A stretch of DNA of 15,206 nucleotides, from the NCBI GenBank assembly GCA_947258465.1, contig CAMYIQ010000157.1, forward strand, positions 1 to 15,206. The letters are read 5' to 3'. Within the stretch, counting starts at the first letter, position 1. Each line of letters starts with the position of its first letter. A program made the position numbers and the translations under genes. Under the pieces are notes generated by a model, which had not been told where the DNA came from, did no database searches, and was given only the letters and a program-made list of their open reading frames with translations. This document shows positions 1-8,377 of the stretch, piece by piece. This DNA is from an uncultured Erythrobacter sp. (GTDB taxonomy: Bacteria; Pseudomonadota; Alphaproteobacteria; Sphingomonadales; Sphingomonadaceae).

Positions 1-283
1 CGTCGTAGCAGGCGCGCGCGATCGGTTCGCGCGGCGCGCCCTTGCCATGCAGCGCCTCGTTGTGATGGCGCAGGCGGAGCGAGAAGCTGTCGGCGAAACC
101 GCGCGCCTCGATCGCCTGATCGCGCGGCAGATTGCGCCCCGGCAGCGGCACGCGGAAGTTCTTGCCATTCTGTGCCGGGGCGTCCGCGCTCCAGGCGACT
201 TCGACTTCGGGTTCATGCGCCAGCGCGCGGGCCGCGCCGGTCAGCGCCTGCTTGAAGCGGTCGAGAGGGGTCTGGTCGGTCAA
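1..283 (-). CDS. cobT: Cobaltochelatase subunit CobT, N-terminal part (cut by window edge)
   Basis: The first 94 residues are visible and the gene runs off the left edge. They begin LTDQTPLDRFKQALTGAARA and include RVPLPGRNLPRDQAIEARGF and LRLRHHNEALHGKGAP, which I recognise as the conserved N-terminus of CobT. CobT is the AAA+-partner subunit that, with CobN and CobS, inserts cobalt into hydrogenobyrinic acid a,c-diamide in aerobic cobalamin synthesis. The start is a TTG at 283-281. No ATG lies in frame nearby and the family N-terminus starts exactly here, so TTG is preferred. One base separates it from the fsa stop codon (287-285), which suggests translational coupling, and no strong Shine-Dalgarno is visible. 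The metal-binding (MIDAS/VWA) C-terminal part lies outside the window. Family assignment is from recall of the conserved N-terminus. Confidence 0.85.
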   Translation of the reverse strand, partial: MTDQTPLDRFKQALTGAARALAHEPEVEVAWSADAPAQNGKNFRVPLPGRNLPRDQAIEARGFADSFSLRLRHHNEALHGKGAPREPIARACYD

Positions 284-284
284 T

Positions 285-947
285 TTACGCGGTGGGGATC
301 GACTGGCCGGTCTTTTCCCAATCCTTGAGGAAGCCTTCGATGCCCTTTTCGGTCAGGACATGCTTGAACAGTCCCTTGATCACCGCGGGCGGCATGGTCG
401 CGACATCGGCACCGATGCGCGCGCTTTCGAGCACGTGGACAGGGTTGCGGATGCTGGCGACGAGGATCTCGGTCGTGAAGCCGGGATAGTTGTCGTAGAT
501 CAGGCGGATATCGCGGATCAGTTCCATGCCGTCGAAGCCGTTATCGTCATGCCGGCCGACGAAGGGCGAGACAAAGGTCGCGCCCGCCTTCGCCGCGAGC
601 AGCGCCTGATTGGCGGAAAAGCACAGCGTCACATTGACCATCGTGCCGTCCGAAGTGAGCTTCTTGCAGGTCTTGAGCCCGTCGATCGTCAGCGGCACCT
701 TGATGCAGACATTGTCTGCGATCTTGCGCAGCGTTTCGGCCTCTTTCATCATCGTGTCGTGATCGAGCGCGACCACTTCGGCGCTGACCGGACCATCGAC
801 GATATCGCAGATTTCCTTGGTCACCTCCATGAAATCACGCCCCGATTTGGCAATCAGCGAGGGGTTGGTGGTGACGCCGTCGAGCAGGCCGGTATCGGCC
901 AGTTCCCTGATGTCGGCGATGTCGGCTGTGTCGACGAAGAATTTCAT
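285..947 (-). CDS. fsa: Fructose-6-phosphate aldolase / transaldolase-like protein
   Basis: A 220-residue protein of the small transaldolase family (FSA/TalC-like; usual length about 215-220), so it is full length. It starts MKFFVDTADI, carries GVTTNPSLI near residues 24-32, and has the Schiff-base lysine K83 in CIKVPLT. The later FVSPFVGRHDD stretch (125-135) is also typical. The family is a cytoplasmic TIM barrel that cleaves or forms fructose 6-phosphate, or transfers dihydroxyacetone units in the pentose phosphate pathway; sequence alone does not settle aldolase versus transaldolase. The ATG at 947 is chosen because the family begins here and GGAG lies about 10 bases upstream; longer in-frame starts add non-family residues. 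It lies 65 bases downstream of the DUF4197 gene and one base upstream of cobT, so a three-gene transcript is plausible. Confidence 0.93.
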   Translation of the reverse strand: MKFFVDTADIADIRELADTGLLDGVTTNPSLIAKSGRDFMEVTKEICDIVDGPVSAEVVALDHDTMMKEAETLRKIADNVCIKVPLTIDGLKTCKKLTSDGTMVNVTLCFSANQALLAAKAGATFVSPFVGRHDDNGFDGMELIRDIRLIYDNYPGFTTEILVASIRNPVHVLESARIGADVATMPPAVIKGLFKHVLTEKGIEGFLKDWEKTGQSIPTA

Positions 948-1012
948 GTGCGTGTGGCTCCGGAAGGAAAATGCGATTCCCGGCAAGCCTTAGCGATGCT
1001 GTCGCGGTGCGG

Positions 1013-1708
1013 CTAGTACCCCGCGCCGGTCCCGAACACACCGATGATCAGCGGGTCGCGGGTCGCCTGCGGATCGCGGCGGATGGCGGCTTCCTCTACG
1101 CCAATCTCGCGCCAGATGGTGTCGTCGATATTGTCGGCGAAGCGGGTGGTCGCCCCGGCAAGGTCGACTCCGGTGAGGCCGCGCAGCAGTTCACCGACCA
1201 GCGGATCGCCCGCGACGCGCATTGCCGTGCCGAGTTCGGGGACCATCGCCTCGACCAGCGTGGTGCCCATCGATCCGCGCAGAAAACTGGTCGCCGCTGT
1301 CGGTCCGCCGCGCACGAGGTCGATGGCGTTCTGGACGCCGATGGTGCGCACCGCATCCGTCACCAGCGGCGCGGCGCGTTCGGCACCTTCATAAGCGATA
1401 TCGCCAAAGGCGTCCTCCAGCCGGCTCTTGAACAGTGCCGAGGTGAGGATGCGGGACATTACATCGCCGCGCGTGCCAAGCAGATTGCCCAGACCGAGCT
1501 GCGCGACCTGCTGATCCCAAAACCCGTCGCCCTGCAACATCCGGCCGAAGGCACGCTCACTCGACAGGAAGAGGATGCGCTGGACCGCATCGACCATGCC
1601 GAAGCCGGGAAGGCTTGCACAACCGGGCAAGGCCAGAAGCCCGCCGCCTGCGGCAAGACCGCCCAGGACAGCGCGCCGGCGGGTGGGTTTCACGAGAATA
1701 TCGGTCAT
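1013..1708 (-). CDS. DUF4197 domain lipoprotein
   Basis: A 231-residue exported protein. The N-terminus has TRRRAVLGG followed by a hydrophobic stretch and LALPGC, so C30 is a likely lipobox cysteine. The paired arginines make a Tat-type lipoprotein signal possible. The rest matches DUF4197: FLSSERAFGRMLQGDGFWD (about 43-61) and alternating helices ending in FGTGAGY. The family is of unknown function and probably sits in the periplasm or on a membrane. The ATG at 1708 has AGAGGA about 8 bases upstream. The gene is divergent from priA (64 bases between starts) and is followed on the same strand by fsa. Function is not known; the DUF assignment is by recognition of the overall pattern. Confidence 0.82.
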   Translation of the reverse strand: MTDILVKPTRRRAVLGGLAAGGGLLALPGCASLPGFGMVDAVQRILFLSSERAFGRMLQGDGFWDQQVAQLGLGNLLGTRGDVMSRILTSALFKSRLEDAFGDIAYEGAERAAPLVTDAVRTIGVQNAIDLVRGGPTAATSFLRGSMGTTLVEAMVPELGTAMRVAGDPLVGELLRGLTGVDLAGATTRFADNIDDTIWREIGVEEAAIRRDPQATRDPLIIGVFGTGAGY

Positions 1709-1772
1709 ATCGTCAGTCCTCTTGTTTCCCACCCTTGTTTCGCATGCCTGCCGCCGCCCATATGGCTCGGCC

Positions 1773-3938
1773 ATGAACCGCGTGCGCTGCCTCGTCCTCA
1801 ATGCCGCTCTCGGCCCCTTGGATTACAAGGTGCCCGAAGGGATGCGCGTCGACCCCGGTTCGGTCGTCGAATGCCCGCTGGGGCCGCGTACCGTGATCGG
1901 GATCGTCTGGGAGGCTGAACGGCTGCCCGGCACCGAGGTTCCGGCAGAGAAGCTGCGGAATCTGCGCGGCGTTTTGCCCGTGCCGCCGCTTTCGGCGCCG
2001 CTGCGACGCCTGATCGAATGGACGGCCGATTACTATGTCGCCTCGCTTGCCAGCGTGGCGCGGATGGCGCTGTCGTCTGGCGGCGCGCTCAAAGGCCCGG
2101 CGACCATGACCGAGTACCGGCTGACCGGGGGCATGCCGGAACGCATGACGCCGCAGCGCCAGACGGCGATGGAAGCGCTGGAGGGGGAACAGGCCACCAT
2201 TCGGGAGCTGGCGGGTATCGCCGGTGTCTCCGAAGGTGTGCTGCGCGGGCTTGTCAACCAAGGCGTACTCGAACCGGTCGAGGTCGATTGCGACCGCCCC
2301 TATGACGCGGCCCGGCCCGATTTCGCGCATGTCGAACTGAGCGCGCAGCAGCACGAGGCCTCGGACATCTTCGCCAAGGCCGTGCGCCGCGCCGAATTCG
2401 CACCCTTCCTGCTCGACGGCGTGACCGGATCGGGCAAGACCGAGACCTATTTCGAACCCGTCGCCGAAGCGCTAAAGATAGGCCGTCAGGTCTTGGTCCT
2501 CCTGCCTGAAATCGCGTTGACGGAGAATTTCCTCCACCGCTTCGAGGAGCGCTTCGGCGCAGCCCCGGTGCTGTGGCATTCCTCTTTGAAATCGACCGAG
2601 CGCAGGCGGGCGTATCGCGCGGTGTCCGAAGGCACGGCGCAGGTCGTCGTCGGCGCGCGCTCGGCGCTGTTCCTGCCCTTTGCCGGGCTCGGCCTGATCG
2701 TCGTCGACGAGGCGCATGAGACCAGCTTCAAGCAGGAGGATGGCGTGCGCTACAATGCGCGCGACGTCGCCGTGATGCGCGGGCACTTCGAGAAGGTGCC
2801 AGTGGTTCTCGCCAGCGCCACGCCCGCGCTTGAAAGCCTGCAGATGGCCGAAAGCGGAATCTATACGAAAATCGACCTGCCCAGCCGGTTCGGTGGGGCA
2901 CAATTGCCCAGCATCGACACGATCGACCTCACCGAGGAAAAGCCACCGCAGGGCATGTGGCTCGCCCAGCGTCTGATCGACGGGATCGAGCAGCGGCTGG
3001 AGCGCGGCGAACAATCGCTGCTGTTCCTGAACCGCCGCGGCTATGCGCCGCTAACCCTGTGCCGCAATTGCGGCTTTCGCTATCAGTGCCCCAATTGCAG
3101 CGCCTGGCTGGTCGAGCACCGCTTCACCCGCCGTCTCGCTTGCCACCATTGCGGGCACGAGGCCCCCGCCCCGCAGGCATGCACCGAATGCGGCGAGCCC
3201 GACTGCCTCGTCGCTTGCGGGCCGGGTGTGGAACGGATCGCCGACGAGGTGGCCGAACGGCTACCCGAAGCGCGGGTGTTCGTCGCCACCTCGGACACGC
3301 TCAACTCGCCCGGTCGCGCCGCGGAATTCATCGCCGCGGTCGAGGCGCGCGAGATCGATGTGATCGTGGGCACGCAATTGGTAACCAAGGGGTTCCATTT
3401 CCCCGAGCTGACACTGGTCGGCGTGGTCGATGCCGATCTGGGCCTGGAGGGGGGCGATCTGCGCGCGGGCGAGCGCACCTACCAGCAGGTCGCGCAGGTC
3501 GCCGGGCGCGCGGGACGCGGCTCTAAACCGGGCGAAGTGCTGATCCATACCAGCCATGTCGAAGCCCCGGTGATCGCCGCGCTTGCCGCCGGAGACCGCG
3601 ACGCCTTCTATTCCGCCGAAACCGAGATGCGGCGCGAGGCGGGCGCGCCCCCCTTCGGACGCTGGGCCGCAATCATCATTTCGAGCGAAGACGATGCCGA
3701 AGCGCGCGAGGCCGCCAACCGCATTGGCGCATTCCGCCCCGATGTCGCCGAATGCATAATCCTCGGCCCCGCGCCCGCGCCCATGGCACTCCTGCGCAGC
3801 CGCTACCGCTACCGGTTCCTCATCAATGCCCGGCGCAGCGTGCACTTGCAGGACATCATCCGCCGCTGGCTCGGCCAGATCGACCACCCGCCCGGCGTGC
3901 GTGTGGCGGTGGACGTGGATCCCTATAGTTTCGTTTAA
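1773..3938 (+). CDS. priA: Primosomal replication restart helicase PriA
   Basis: A 721-residue 3'-5' DNA helicase that recognises stalled or broken forks and reloads the replisome. Visible parts are: the N-terminal 3'DNA-binding domain (about 1-105, NAALGPLDYKVPEGM); Walker A GVTGSGKT (216-223); DEAH box (312-315) within VVDEAHETSFKQ; a zinc-binding insert with C430, C433, C439, C442, C457, C460, C470 and C473; and motif VI QVAGRAGR (575-582). Length is normal for alphaproteobacterial PriA. The start MNRVRCLVLNAALGP fits the family, but no Shine-Dalgarno precedes the ATG at 1773. The longer reading frame upstream overlaps the divergent DUF4197 gene and has no family residues. The stop is followed at once by a TTGACA box for the next gene. 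Confidence 0.97.
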   Translation: MNRVRCLVLNAALGPLDYKVPEGMRVDPGSVVECPLGPRTVIGIVWEAERLPGTEVPAEKLRNLRGVLPVPPLSAPLRRLIEWTADYYVASLASVARMALSSGGALKGPATMTEYRLTGGMPERMTPQRQTAMEALEGEQATIRELAGIAGVSEGVLRGLVNQGVLEPVEVDCDRPYDAARPDFAHVELSAQQHEASDIFAKAVRRAEFAPFLLDGVTGSGKTETYFEPVAEALKIGRQVLVLLPEIALTENFLHRFEERFGAAPVLWHSSLKSTERRRAYRAVSEGTAQVVVGARSALFLPFAGLGLIVVDEAHETSFKQEDGVRYNARDVAVMRGHFEKVPVVLASATPALESLQMAESGIYTKIDLPSRFGGAQLPSIDTIDLTEEKPPQGMWLAQRLIDGIEQRLERGEQSLLFLNRRGYAPLTLCRNCGFRYQCPNCSAWLVEHRFTRRLACHHCGHEAPAPQACTECGEPDCLVACGPGVERIADEVAERLPEARVFVATSDTLNSPGRAAEFIAAVEAREIDVIVGTQLVTKGFHFPELTLVGVVDADLGLEGGDLRAGERTYQQVAQVAGRAGRGSKPGEVLIHTSHVEAPVIAALAAGDRDAFYSAETEMRREAGAPPFGRWAAIIISSEDDAEAREAANRIGAFRPDVAECIILGPAPAPMALLRSRYRYRFLINARRSVHLQDIIRRWLGQIDHPPGVRVAVDVDPYSFV

Positions 3939-3965
3939 TTGACATCGCTTGCCCCACGATAGAGA
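3939..3965 (+). promoter_or_regulatory. Possible sigma-70 promoter for the HExxH/TPR gene
   Basis: A perfect TTGACA (3939-3944) starts right after the priA stop codon. A TAGAGA or GATAGA element lies 13-15 bases downstream (3958-3965), ahead of the GTG start at 4012. The spacing is shorter than the usual 17, so this is a tentative call. It would let the downstream gene be expressed independently of priA. Confidence 0.35.
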
Positions 3966-4011
3966 AGCCGACCAGAATTCTTGGATTCGTCTTCAACCGG
4001 GGTCGCTACTC

Positions 4012-5568
4012 GTGAAAAAATACTTCGTCGCTCTTGTGGCCATACTCAGCACTGTCTGCGCTGGACCTGCCTTTGCGCAGGAGGAATGGAAAAGGGCGGA
4101 AAGCGCACATTTCACTGTCTATTCCGATGCGGACGAAGTCGTCCTGGTCGATTACACCAAACGGCTTGAAAAGTTCGACGGCCTGCTGCGCTTCTGGTTT
4201 GACAAGCCTACCCGACCTGCCGAGCAGAAGCTGACAGTCTATCTGCTCGATCATTCGCGCAATGTCGGCAAGCTGCTCGGCTCGCGCCGGGTCGCCGGAT
4301 TTTACATGGCCAACGCGGAAGCGAGCTTTGCTGTCGCCCCGCGCGACCGGGGAAAGATGGACGGCCAGCACATTCTGTTTCACGAATACGCGCACCATTT
4401 CATGTACCGCCATTTCTCTGCGCCGGTTCCGGCATGGCTGCGCGAAGGTTTTGCCGAATTCCTCGGTACGGTCGAGTTCAGCGATGACGGCCGCTGGACC
4501 TATGGTGCGCTGGCCGAGCATCGCTCGTGGGAATTGCGCCGCAACAAAGACATCGAAATACAGAAACTGATCGGCTGGCCGCGCAAGGAATCGCCGTATG
4601 TGATTTCCGGTTTCTACGGCTGGTCCTGGGCGCTCACCCATATGCTCTACATGGACGAGGATCGCGGCGCGCGGATCGGGTACTACCTCGATCGCCTGTC
4701 GGCCGGGGAGGATAGTCTGGAGGCGGCAGAAGCGGTTTTCGGTAACCTCGAGCACCTGGAGCGACGGCTCGAACGCTATGTCAACAAGAAAATGGAATAC
4801 GCCGTGTCGAGCGATCCCTTCGCATGGAGCGACGAGGTTGCGGTTTCGTCGGTCGACCCTGAACGGGCACGCATGATCGAACTCACCTTGCGTCGCCGCG
4901 CCGGGCACGAGCGCGAGGATACACGCGACGACCTCCTGGCCTATGCCGAAACCGGCCCGCGCCCTGCCGAGGCGCTGGCCGAAGCGGCGATGACCGAATT
5001 AGATATCGAAAGCTCGGAACGCTGGAAGTACAAGAAGAAGCACGATGATGCGATGGGAACGCCCTATTTCGTAGAGGCAGAGGCCCTGGCCGACCGCGCG
5101 CTTGCGATCGATCCGGCCAACTACCGGGCCAATATCGTCAAGGGACGCATCCTGTCGCGCCGCCTTGTGGAAAGCCACAACACCGACGCCGCAGCGTGGA
5201 AGGCGGCACGCTGGTATTTCCAGATGGCCAATCGCACCAATCCGACGAATGTCGAGGCGCTGTTCCGTTTTGCTCGGAGCTATGTCTACGAAGGTCGCGA
5301 GGGCGAAATGATGCACGACGCCTATATCGCCGCTTTCCAGAGCGCACCGCAGGTGACGCAATATCGCATCTGGCTTGCCTATGATTTCGCGCGCCTTGGC
5401 GATTACGATACCGCTCTGGGGTTGGTTCGCCCGCTGTCCTCCGATCCGCACTACCCCAAGCTGGGGCGCAAGGTCGTGGAGCGGATCGAGGCCATGCGCG
5501 CGAGCGGCGCGCGCTTTCCCCAGCTCGACTACGACGACGAGTATGAAGGCGAGGAAGCTGACGAGTAG
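4012..5568 (+). CDS. Exported HExxH putative zinc metallopeptidase with TPR-like C-terminus
   Basis: A 518-residue secreted protein using a GTG start at 4012, chosen because it places a clean signal peptide (KKYFVALVAILSTVCAGPAFA, cleavage after A22) at the N-terminus; upstream in-frame TTG at 3949 would bury it. After a short conserved-looking region (WKRAESAHFTVYSD) comes HEYAH (H124-H128) and AWLREGFAEF (141-150), the gluzincin arrangement of HExxH plus a downstream glutamate, probably E145. This resembles DUF1570/peptidase-MA-like proteins. Residues about 353-475 form TPR-like helix pairs (ADRALAIDPANYRANIVKG, ANRTNPTNVEALFRFARSY). The extreme C-terminus is very acidic (DYDDEYEGEEADE). 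Likely periplasmic, substrate unknown. It may have its own promoter just after priA; photolyase follows after 73 bases. Proteolytic activity is inferred from the motif only. Confidence 0.8.
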   Translation: MKKYFVALVAILSTVCAGPAFAQEEWKRAESAHFTVYSDADEVVLVDYTKRLEKFDGLLRFWFDKPTRPAEQKLTVYLLDHSRNVGKLLGSRRVAGFYMANAEASFAVAPRDRGKMDGQHILFHEYAHHFMYRHFSAPVPAWLREGFAEFLGTVEFSDDGRWTYGALAEHRSWELRRNKDIEIQKLIGWPRKESPYVISGFYGWSWALTHMLYMDEDRGARIGYYLDRLSAGEDSLEAAEAVFGNLEHLERRLERYVNKKMEYAVSSDPFAWSDEVAVSSVDPERARMIELTLRRRAGHEREDTRDDLLAYAETGPRPAEALAEAAMTELDIESSERWKYKKKHDDAMGTPYFVEAEALADRALAIDPANYRANIVKGRILSRRLVESHNTDAAAWKAARWYFQMANRTNPTNVEALFRFARSYVYEGREGEMMHDAYIAAFQSAPQVTQYRIWLAYDFARLGDYDTALGLVRPLSSDPHYPKLGRKVVERIEAMRASGARFPQLDYDDEYEGEEADE

Positions 5569-5641
5569 AAAGCACCGCCCGTTGGCACGATTTCGGCTCG
5601 CCAGCAGGCACCAAGCCCGGCTCTGGGCATTGTGAAGGACC

Positions 5642-7204
5642 ATGACCCGCCCCGTTCTCGTTCCCATCCTCGGCGATCAGCTGACCCGCGATCTGGCCGC
5701 GGTCCGGGGGCGTACCAAGGACGACACGGTCATTCTGATGATGGAGGTCTGGGACGAGGCGACCTACGTCAAGCACCACAAGCAGAAGATCGCGTTGATA
5801 TTCTCCGCCATGCGCCACTTCGCGGAGGAGCTGCGGCATGCGGGATGGACGGTCGATTATGTCAAGCTCGACGACGCGGACAATGCGGGCAGCTTCACCG
5901 GGGAGGTTGCCCGCGCCATCGAGGAGCATTCACCCCGCCTCGTAAGCGTGGTCGAGGCCGGGGAATGGCGCGTGCGCGAGGCGATGGATCAGTGGGCGGA
6001 CAAATTCGCCTGCGAGGTGGAAATCCTGCGCGACGACCGGTTCATCTGCAGCCAGGCCGAATTCGACGAATGGGCGAAAGATCGCAAGGAACTCCGAATG
6101 GAGTTCTTCTACCGCGAAATGCGGCGCCAGGCCGGCCTGCTAATGGACAAAGACGGCAAGCCCGAAGGCGGCGAATGGAATTACGACAGCGAAAACCGCA
6201 AGCCGCCCAAAGATGGCCTGTCGGCGCCCGAACGCCCAAAATTCGAACCCGACGCCATCACGCGGGAAGTCATCGAACTGGTCGAAGAGCGCTTCGGCGA
6301 GCACTTCGGCAGTCTCGAAAACTTCGCCTGGCCGGTAACGCGCGATGAAGCCGAGGAAGCCGCCGACGCCTTCTTTGCCGAGCGGATCGAATGCTTCGGC
6401 CCCTATCAGGATGCGATGGTCGCGGGCGAGGACGACCTGTTTCATTCGATGCTTTCGACCAGCATCAATCTCGGCCTGCTCGACCCGCTGGAGCTGTGCC
6501 ACCGAGCAGAGCAATCCTACCAGGACGGCAAGGCCCCGCTCAATTCGGTCGAGGGCTTCATTCGCCAGATCATCGGCTGGCGCGAATATGTGCGCGGCTT
6601 CTACTGGCACCAGATGCCGCACCTGCGACACGCCAACGCCCTCGACGCGCAGCGCGGATTGCCCGAATTCTACTGGACCGGCGAGACCGACATGGCCTGT
6701 CTCGCCGATTGCATCCGCACTACGCGCGACAATGCCCATGCGCACCACATCCAGCGGTTGATGGTGCTCGGCAATTTCGCCCTGCTGGCGGGCATCGACC
6801 CGCACGAGGTGCAGGACTGGTATCTGGTCGTCTATGCCGATGCCTATGAATGGGTCGAACTGCCCAACGTCGCCGCGATGATCCTCTATGCCGATGGCGG
6901 CAAGCTGGCGAGCAAGCCCTATGCGGCGAGCGGGAACTACATCAACAAGATGAGCAATTACTGCTCCGGCTGCACTTACTCGCCCAGCAAGAAGATCGGC
7001 GAAGGCGCCTGCCCCTTCAACCCGCTCTATTGGCACTTCATGCACCGGCACCGCGACCGGCTGGAAAAGAACCCCCGTATCGGCCGGATCTATTCGACCT
7101 GGGACCGGATGGGCGATGAACGCCAGCAGGACTATCTCGACAGCGCCGAGGCGTTCCTTGCCTCGCTCGAACCGGCCCGGCCCGGATGGGCGCGAAACGA
7201 TTGA
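5642..7204 (+). CDS. Iron-sulfur bacterial cryptochrome/photolyase (FeS-BCP, PhrB-like)
   Basis: A 520-residue flavoprotein closely resembling Agrobacterium PhrB, the founding (6-4) photolyase of the FeS-BCP class, and Rhodobacter CryB. The N-terminal antenna-binding Rossmann part starts VLVPILGDQL. Family blocks include HHKQKIALIFSAMRHFAEEL (45-64), FYREMRR (156-162), PLNSVEGFIRQIIGWREY (299-316) and AHAHHIQRLM (365-374, with the His pair important in PhrB). Four cysteines, C353, C441, C444 and C457, match the [4Fe-4S] ligands. Such enzymes use FAD plus a lumazine antenna to reverse UV (6-4) photoproducts with light, and some act in light signalling. The ATG at 5642 fits the family start; AAGGA ends only two bases upstream, an unusually short spacing. 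Precise lesion specificity versus a signalling role is not determined by sequence. Confidence 0.93.
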   Translation: MTRPVLVPILGDQLTRDLAAVRGRTKDDTVILMMEVWDEATYVKHHKQKIALIFSAMRHFAEELRHAGWTVDYVKLDDADNAGSFTGEVARAIEEHSPRLVSVVEAGEWRVREAMDQWADKFACEVEILRDDRFICSQAEFDEWAKDRKELRMEFFYREMRRQAGLLMDKDGKPEGGEWNYDSENRKPPKDGLSAPERPKFEPDAITREVIELVEERFGEHFGSLENFAWPVTRDEAEEAADAFFAERIECFGPYQDAMVAGEDDLFHSMLSTSINLGLLDPLELCHRAEQSYQDGKAPLNSVEGFIRQIIGWREYVRGFYWHQMPHLRHANALDAQRGLPEFYWTGETDMACLADCIRTTRDNAHAHHIQRLMVLGNFALLAGIDPHEVQDWYLVVYADAYEWVELPNVAAMILYADGGKLASKPYAASGNYINKMSNYCSGCTYSPSKKIGEGACPFNPLYWHFMHRHRDRLEKNPRIGRIYSTWDRMGDERQQDYLDSAEAFLASLEPARPGWARND

Positions 7205-7450
7205 CGCTTCGGAAAACGGCTCGTCGCAGCGCTCCCCCGCGCCAACCGCCTTCGTCACTATTTCGCCGCAATTGTTCATCCACCCGACAGGTTGAGGTGG
7301 ACAACCGGCGCGCACCTGCGGCCCCAGAGCCGCTCGTTCACATCACGGGGACCGGACACGGTTCGCCAATCCGCTCGCGCAAGGCTCTCGGCGCCTTTCC
7401 CTTTCAGCCGTATCGGCCGCGTGGCGGGATCACGAATGAGGAGTATACAG
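7205..7450. other. Intergenic region upstream of the OmpA-family gene
   Basis: The longest non-coding stretch of the window (246 bases). No RNA gene or terminator was recognised. It holds a 6-bp inverted repeat TCCACC (7279-7284) / GGTGGA (7296-7301) with an 11-base spacer that could be an operator or chance, and it must contain the promoter and leader of the OmpA-family gene. No convincing -35/-10 pair could be named by eye. Confidence 0.5.
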
Positions 7451-8353
7451 ATGAACGCAATTTTCACCGGTACCGGCGCGCTTGCTGCGATCGGCCTGCT
7501 GGCCACCCCGGCGATGGCGCAGGAGCTTGAAGCGCAAGCCAGCTACGACGACCGCCAGGGCGAGGTTCTGACGACCGTCACCGGCCATACGCCCAGCGAT
7601 CTTTCGGGCATGCCCGAAGGCCCGGAATTCGAAGGCGTCATCTCGGCCCGCAAGGGCAACAAGATCCAGGTGACCGGCATCGACGGTACACGTACCGTGG
7701 TGGCCATCAGCCCGGCGACGGAAATCCGCAGCAGCGGCGGTTTCCTCGGTCTCGACAAAGACGCGCTGACCGAAGCCGACCTGCTCAACGGCCTGCCGGT
7801 GGATGTCGAGACGGTCGAATGGGCCGATCGCGGTCTGATCGCAACCAAAGTGGCAGTCAAATCGCGTGATCTGAAGACCGCGCAAATGATCCACACCGGC
7901 ACCGACCAGCGCTTTACCGCCAACGAAGCCGCCACCGAGGCATTGCGCGGCCGTGTCGCCAATATCGACGAATACAATATCAAGGGTACGACCAACGTCT
8001 ATTTCGATACGGCCAAGTACGACCTCTCTCCGGAAGCGCGTTACGAGCTGTGCCAGACCGCCCAGCAGGCGCAATCGACCGACAATGCGCTGCTGCTCGT
8101 GGTCGGGTACACCGATTCGGTCGGCGATTATGAATACAATCAGGAACTCAGCGAAAAGCGCGCCACGCGCGTCGTGAACTTTCTCCAGCAGGAATGCGGC
8201 TGGAAGCCCTATCGCATGATGGTCCCGACCGGCATGGCGGAGGCCGACCCGGCGGCAGACAACACGACCGAAGCCGGCAAGGCGCAGAACCGCCGCGTGG
8301 CGGTGAACATCCTCGTCAGCAAGAGCGTCGACGGGATGCAAGCCGGGCTCTGA
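7451..8353 (+). CDS. OmpA-family envelope protein with DUF5666-like N-terminal region
   Basis: A 300-residue exported protein. The ATG at 7451 has AGGAG (7439-7443) seven bases upstream and opens a signal peptide ending ATPAMA (cleavage after A23). Residues about 58-140 (FEGVISARKGNKIQVTG, TRTVVAISPATEI, GLIATKVAV) look like a small beta-rich DUF5666-type domain. Residues about 178-292 are an OmpA C-terminal peptidoglycan-binding domain: VYFDTAKYDLSPEA, GYTDSVGDYEYN with D222, LSEKRATRVV with R237 (the diaminopimelate-contacting pair by homology), and NRRVAVNI. There is no OmpA beta-barrel, so the protein is probably periplasmic and attached to peptidoglycan. It stands as a single transcription unit ended by a strong intrinsic terminator. 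The exact role is unknown; envelope stability is the family expectation. Confidence 0.88.
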   Translation: MNAIFTGTGALAAIGLLATPAMAQELEAQASYDDRQGEVLTTVTGHTPSDLSGMPEGPEFEGVISARKGNKIQVTGIDGTRTVVAISPATEIRSSGGFLGLDKDALTEADLLNGLPVDVETVEWADRGLIATKVAVKSRDLKTAQMIHTGTDQRFTANEAATEALRGRVANIDEYNIKGTTNVYFDTAKYDLSPEARYELCQTAQQAQSTDNALLLVVGYTDSVGDYEYNQELSEKRATRVVNFLQQECGWKPYRMMVPTGMAEADPAADNTTEAGKAQNRRVAVNILVSKSVDGMQAGL

Positions 8354-8377
8354 TCGAACCAGGTTGCTGCAATTCAC

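Noticed and set aside
132..1016. A 294-codon plus-strand frame antisense to cobT and fsa
   Set aside because: fsa and cobT are clearly coded on the minus strand; the plus frame has no family resemblance and no ribosome site.
3949..4011. Upstream TTG start for the HExxH/TPR gene
   Set aside because: It would add 21 polar residues ahead of a standard signal peptide and would lie inside the candidate promoter; the GTG at 4012 gives a normal exported N-terminus.
7279..7301. 6-bp inverted repeat upstream of the OmpA-family gene as a defined operator
   Set aside because: Six-base arms with an 11-base spacer are common by chance in GC-rich DNA and no regulator or second copy supports it.
6140..7315. 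A 391-codon minus-strand frame antisense to the photolyase gene
   Set aside because: No domain is recognisable, and the plus strand encodes a clear, full-length FeS-BCP photolyase across the same bases.
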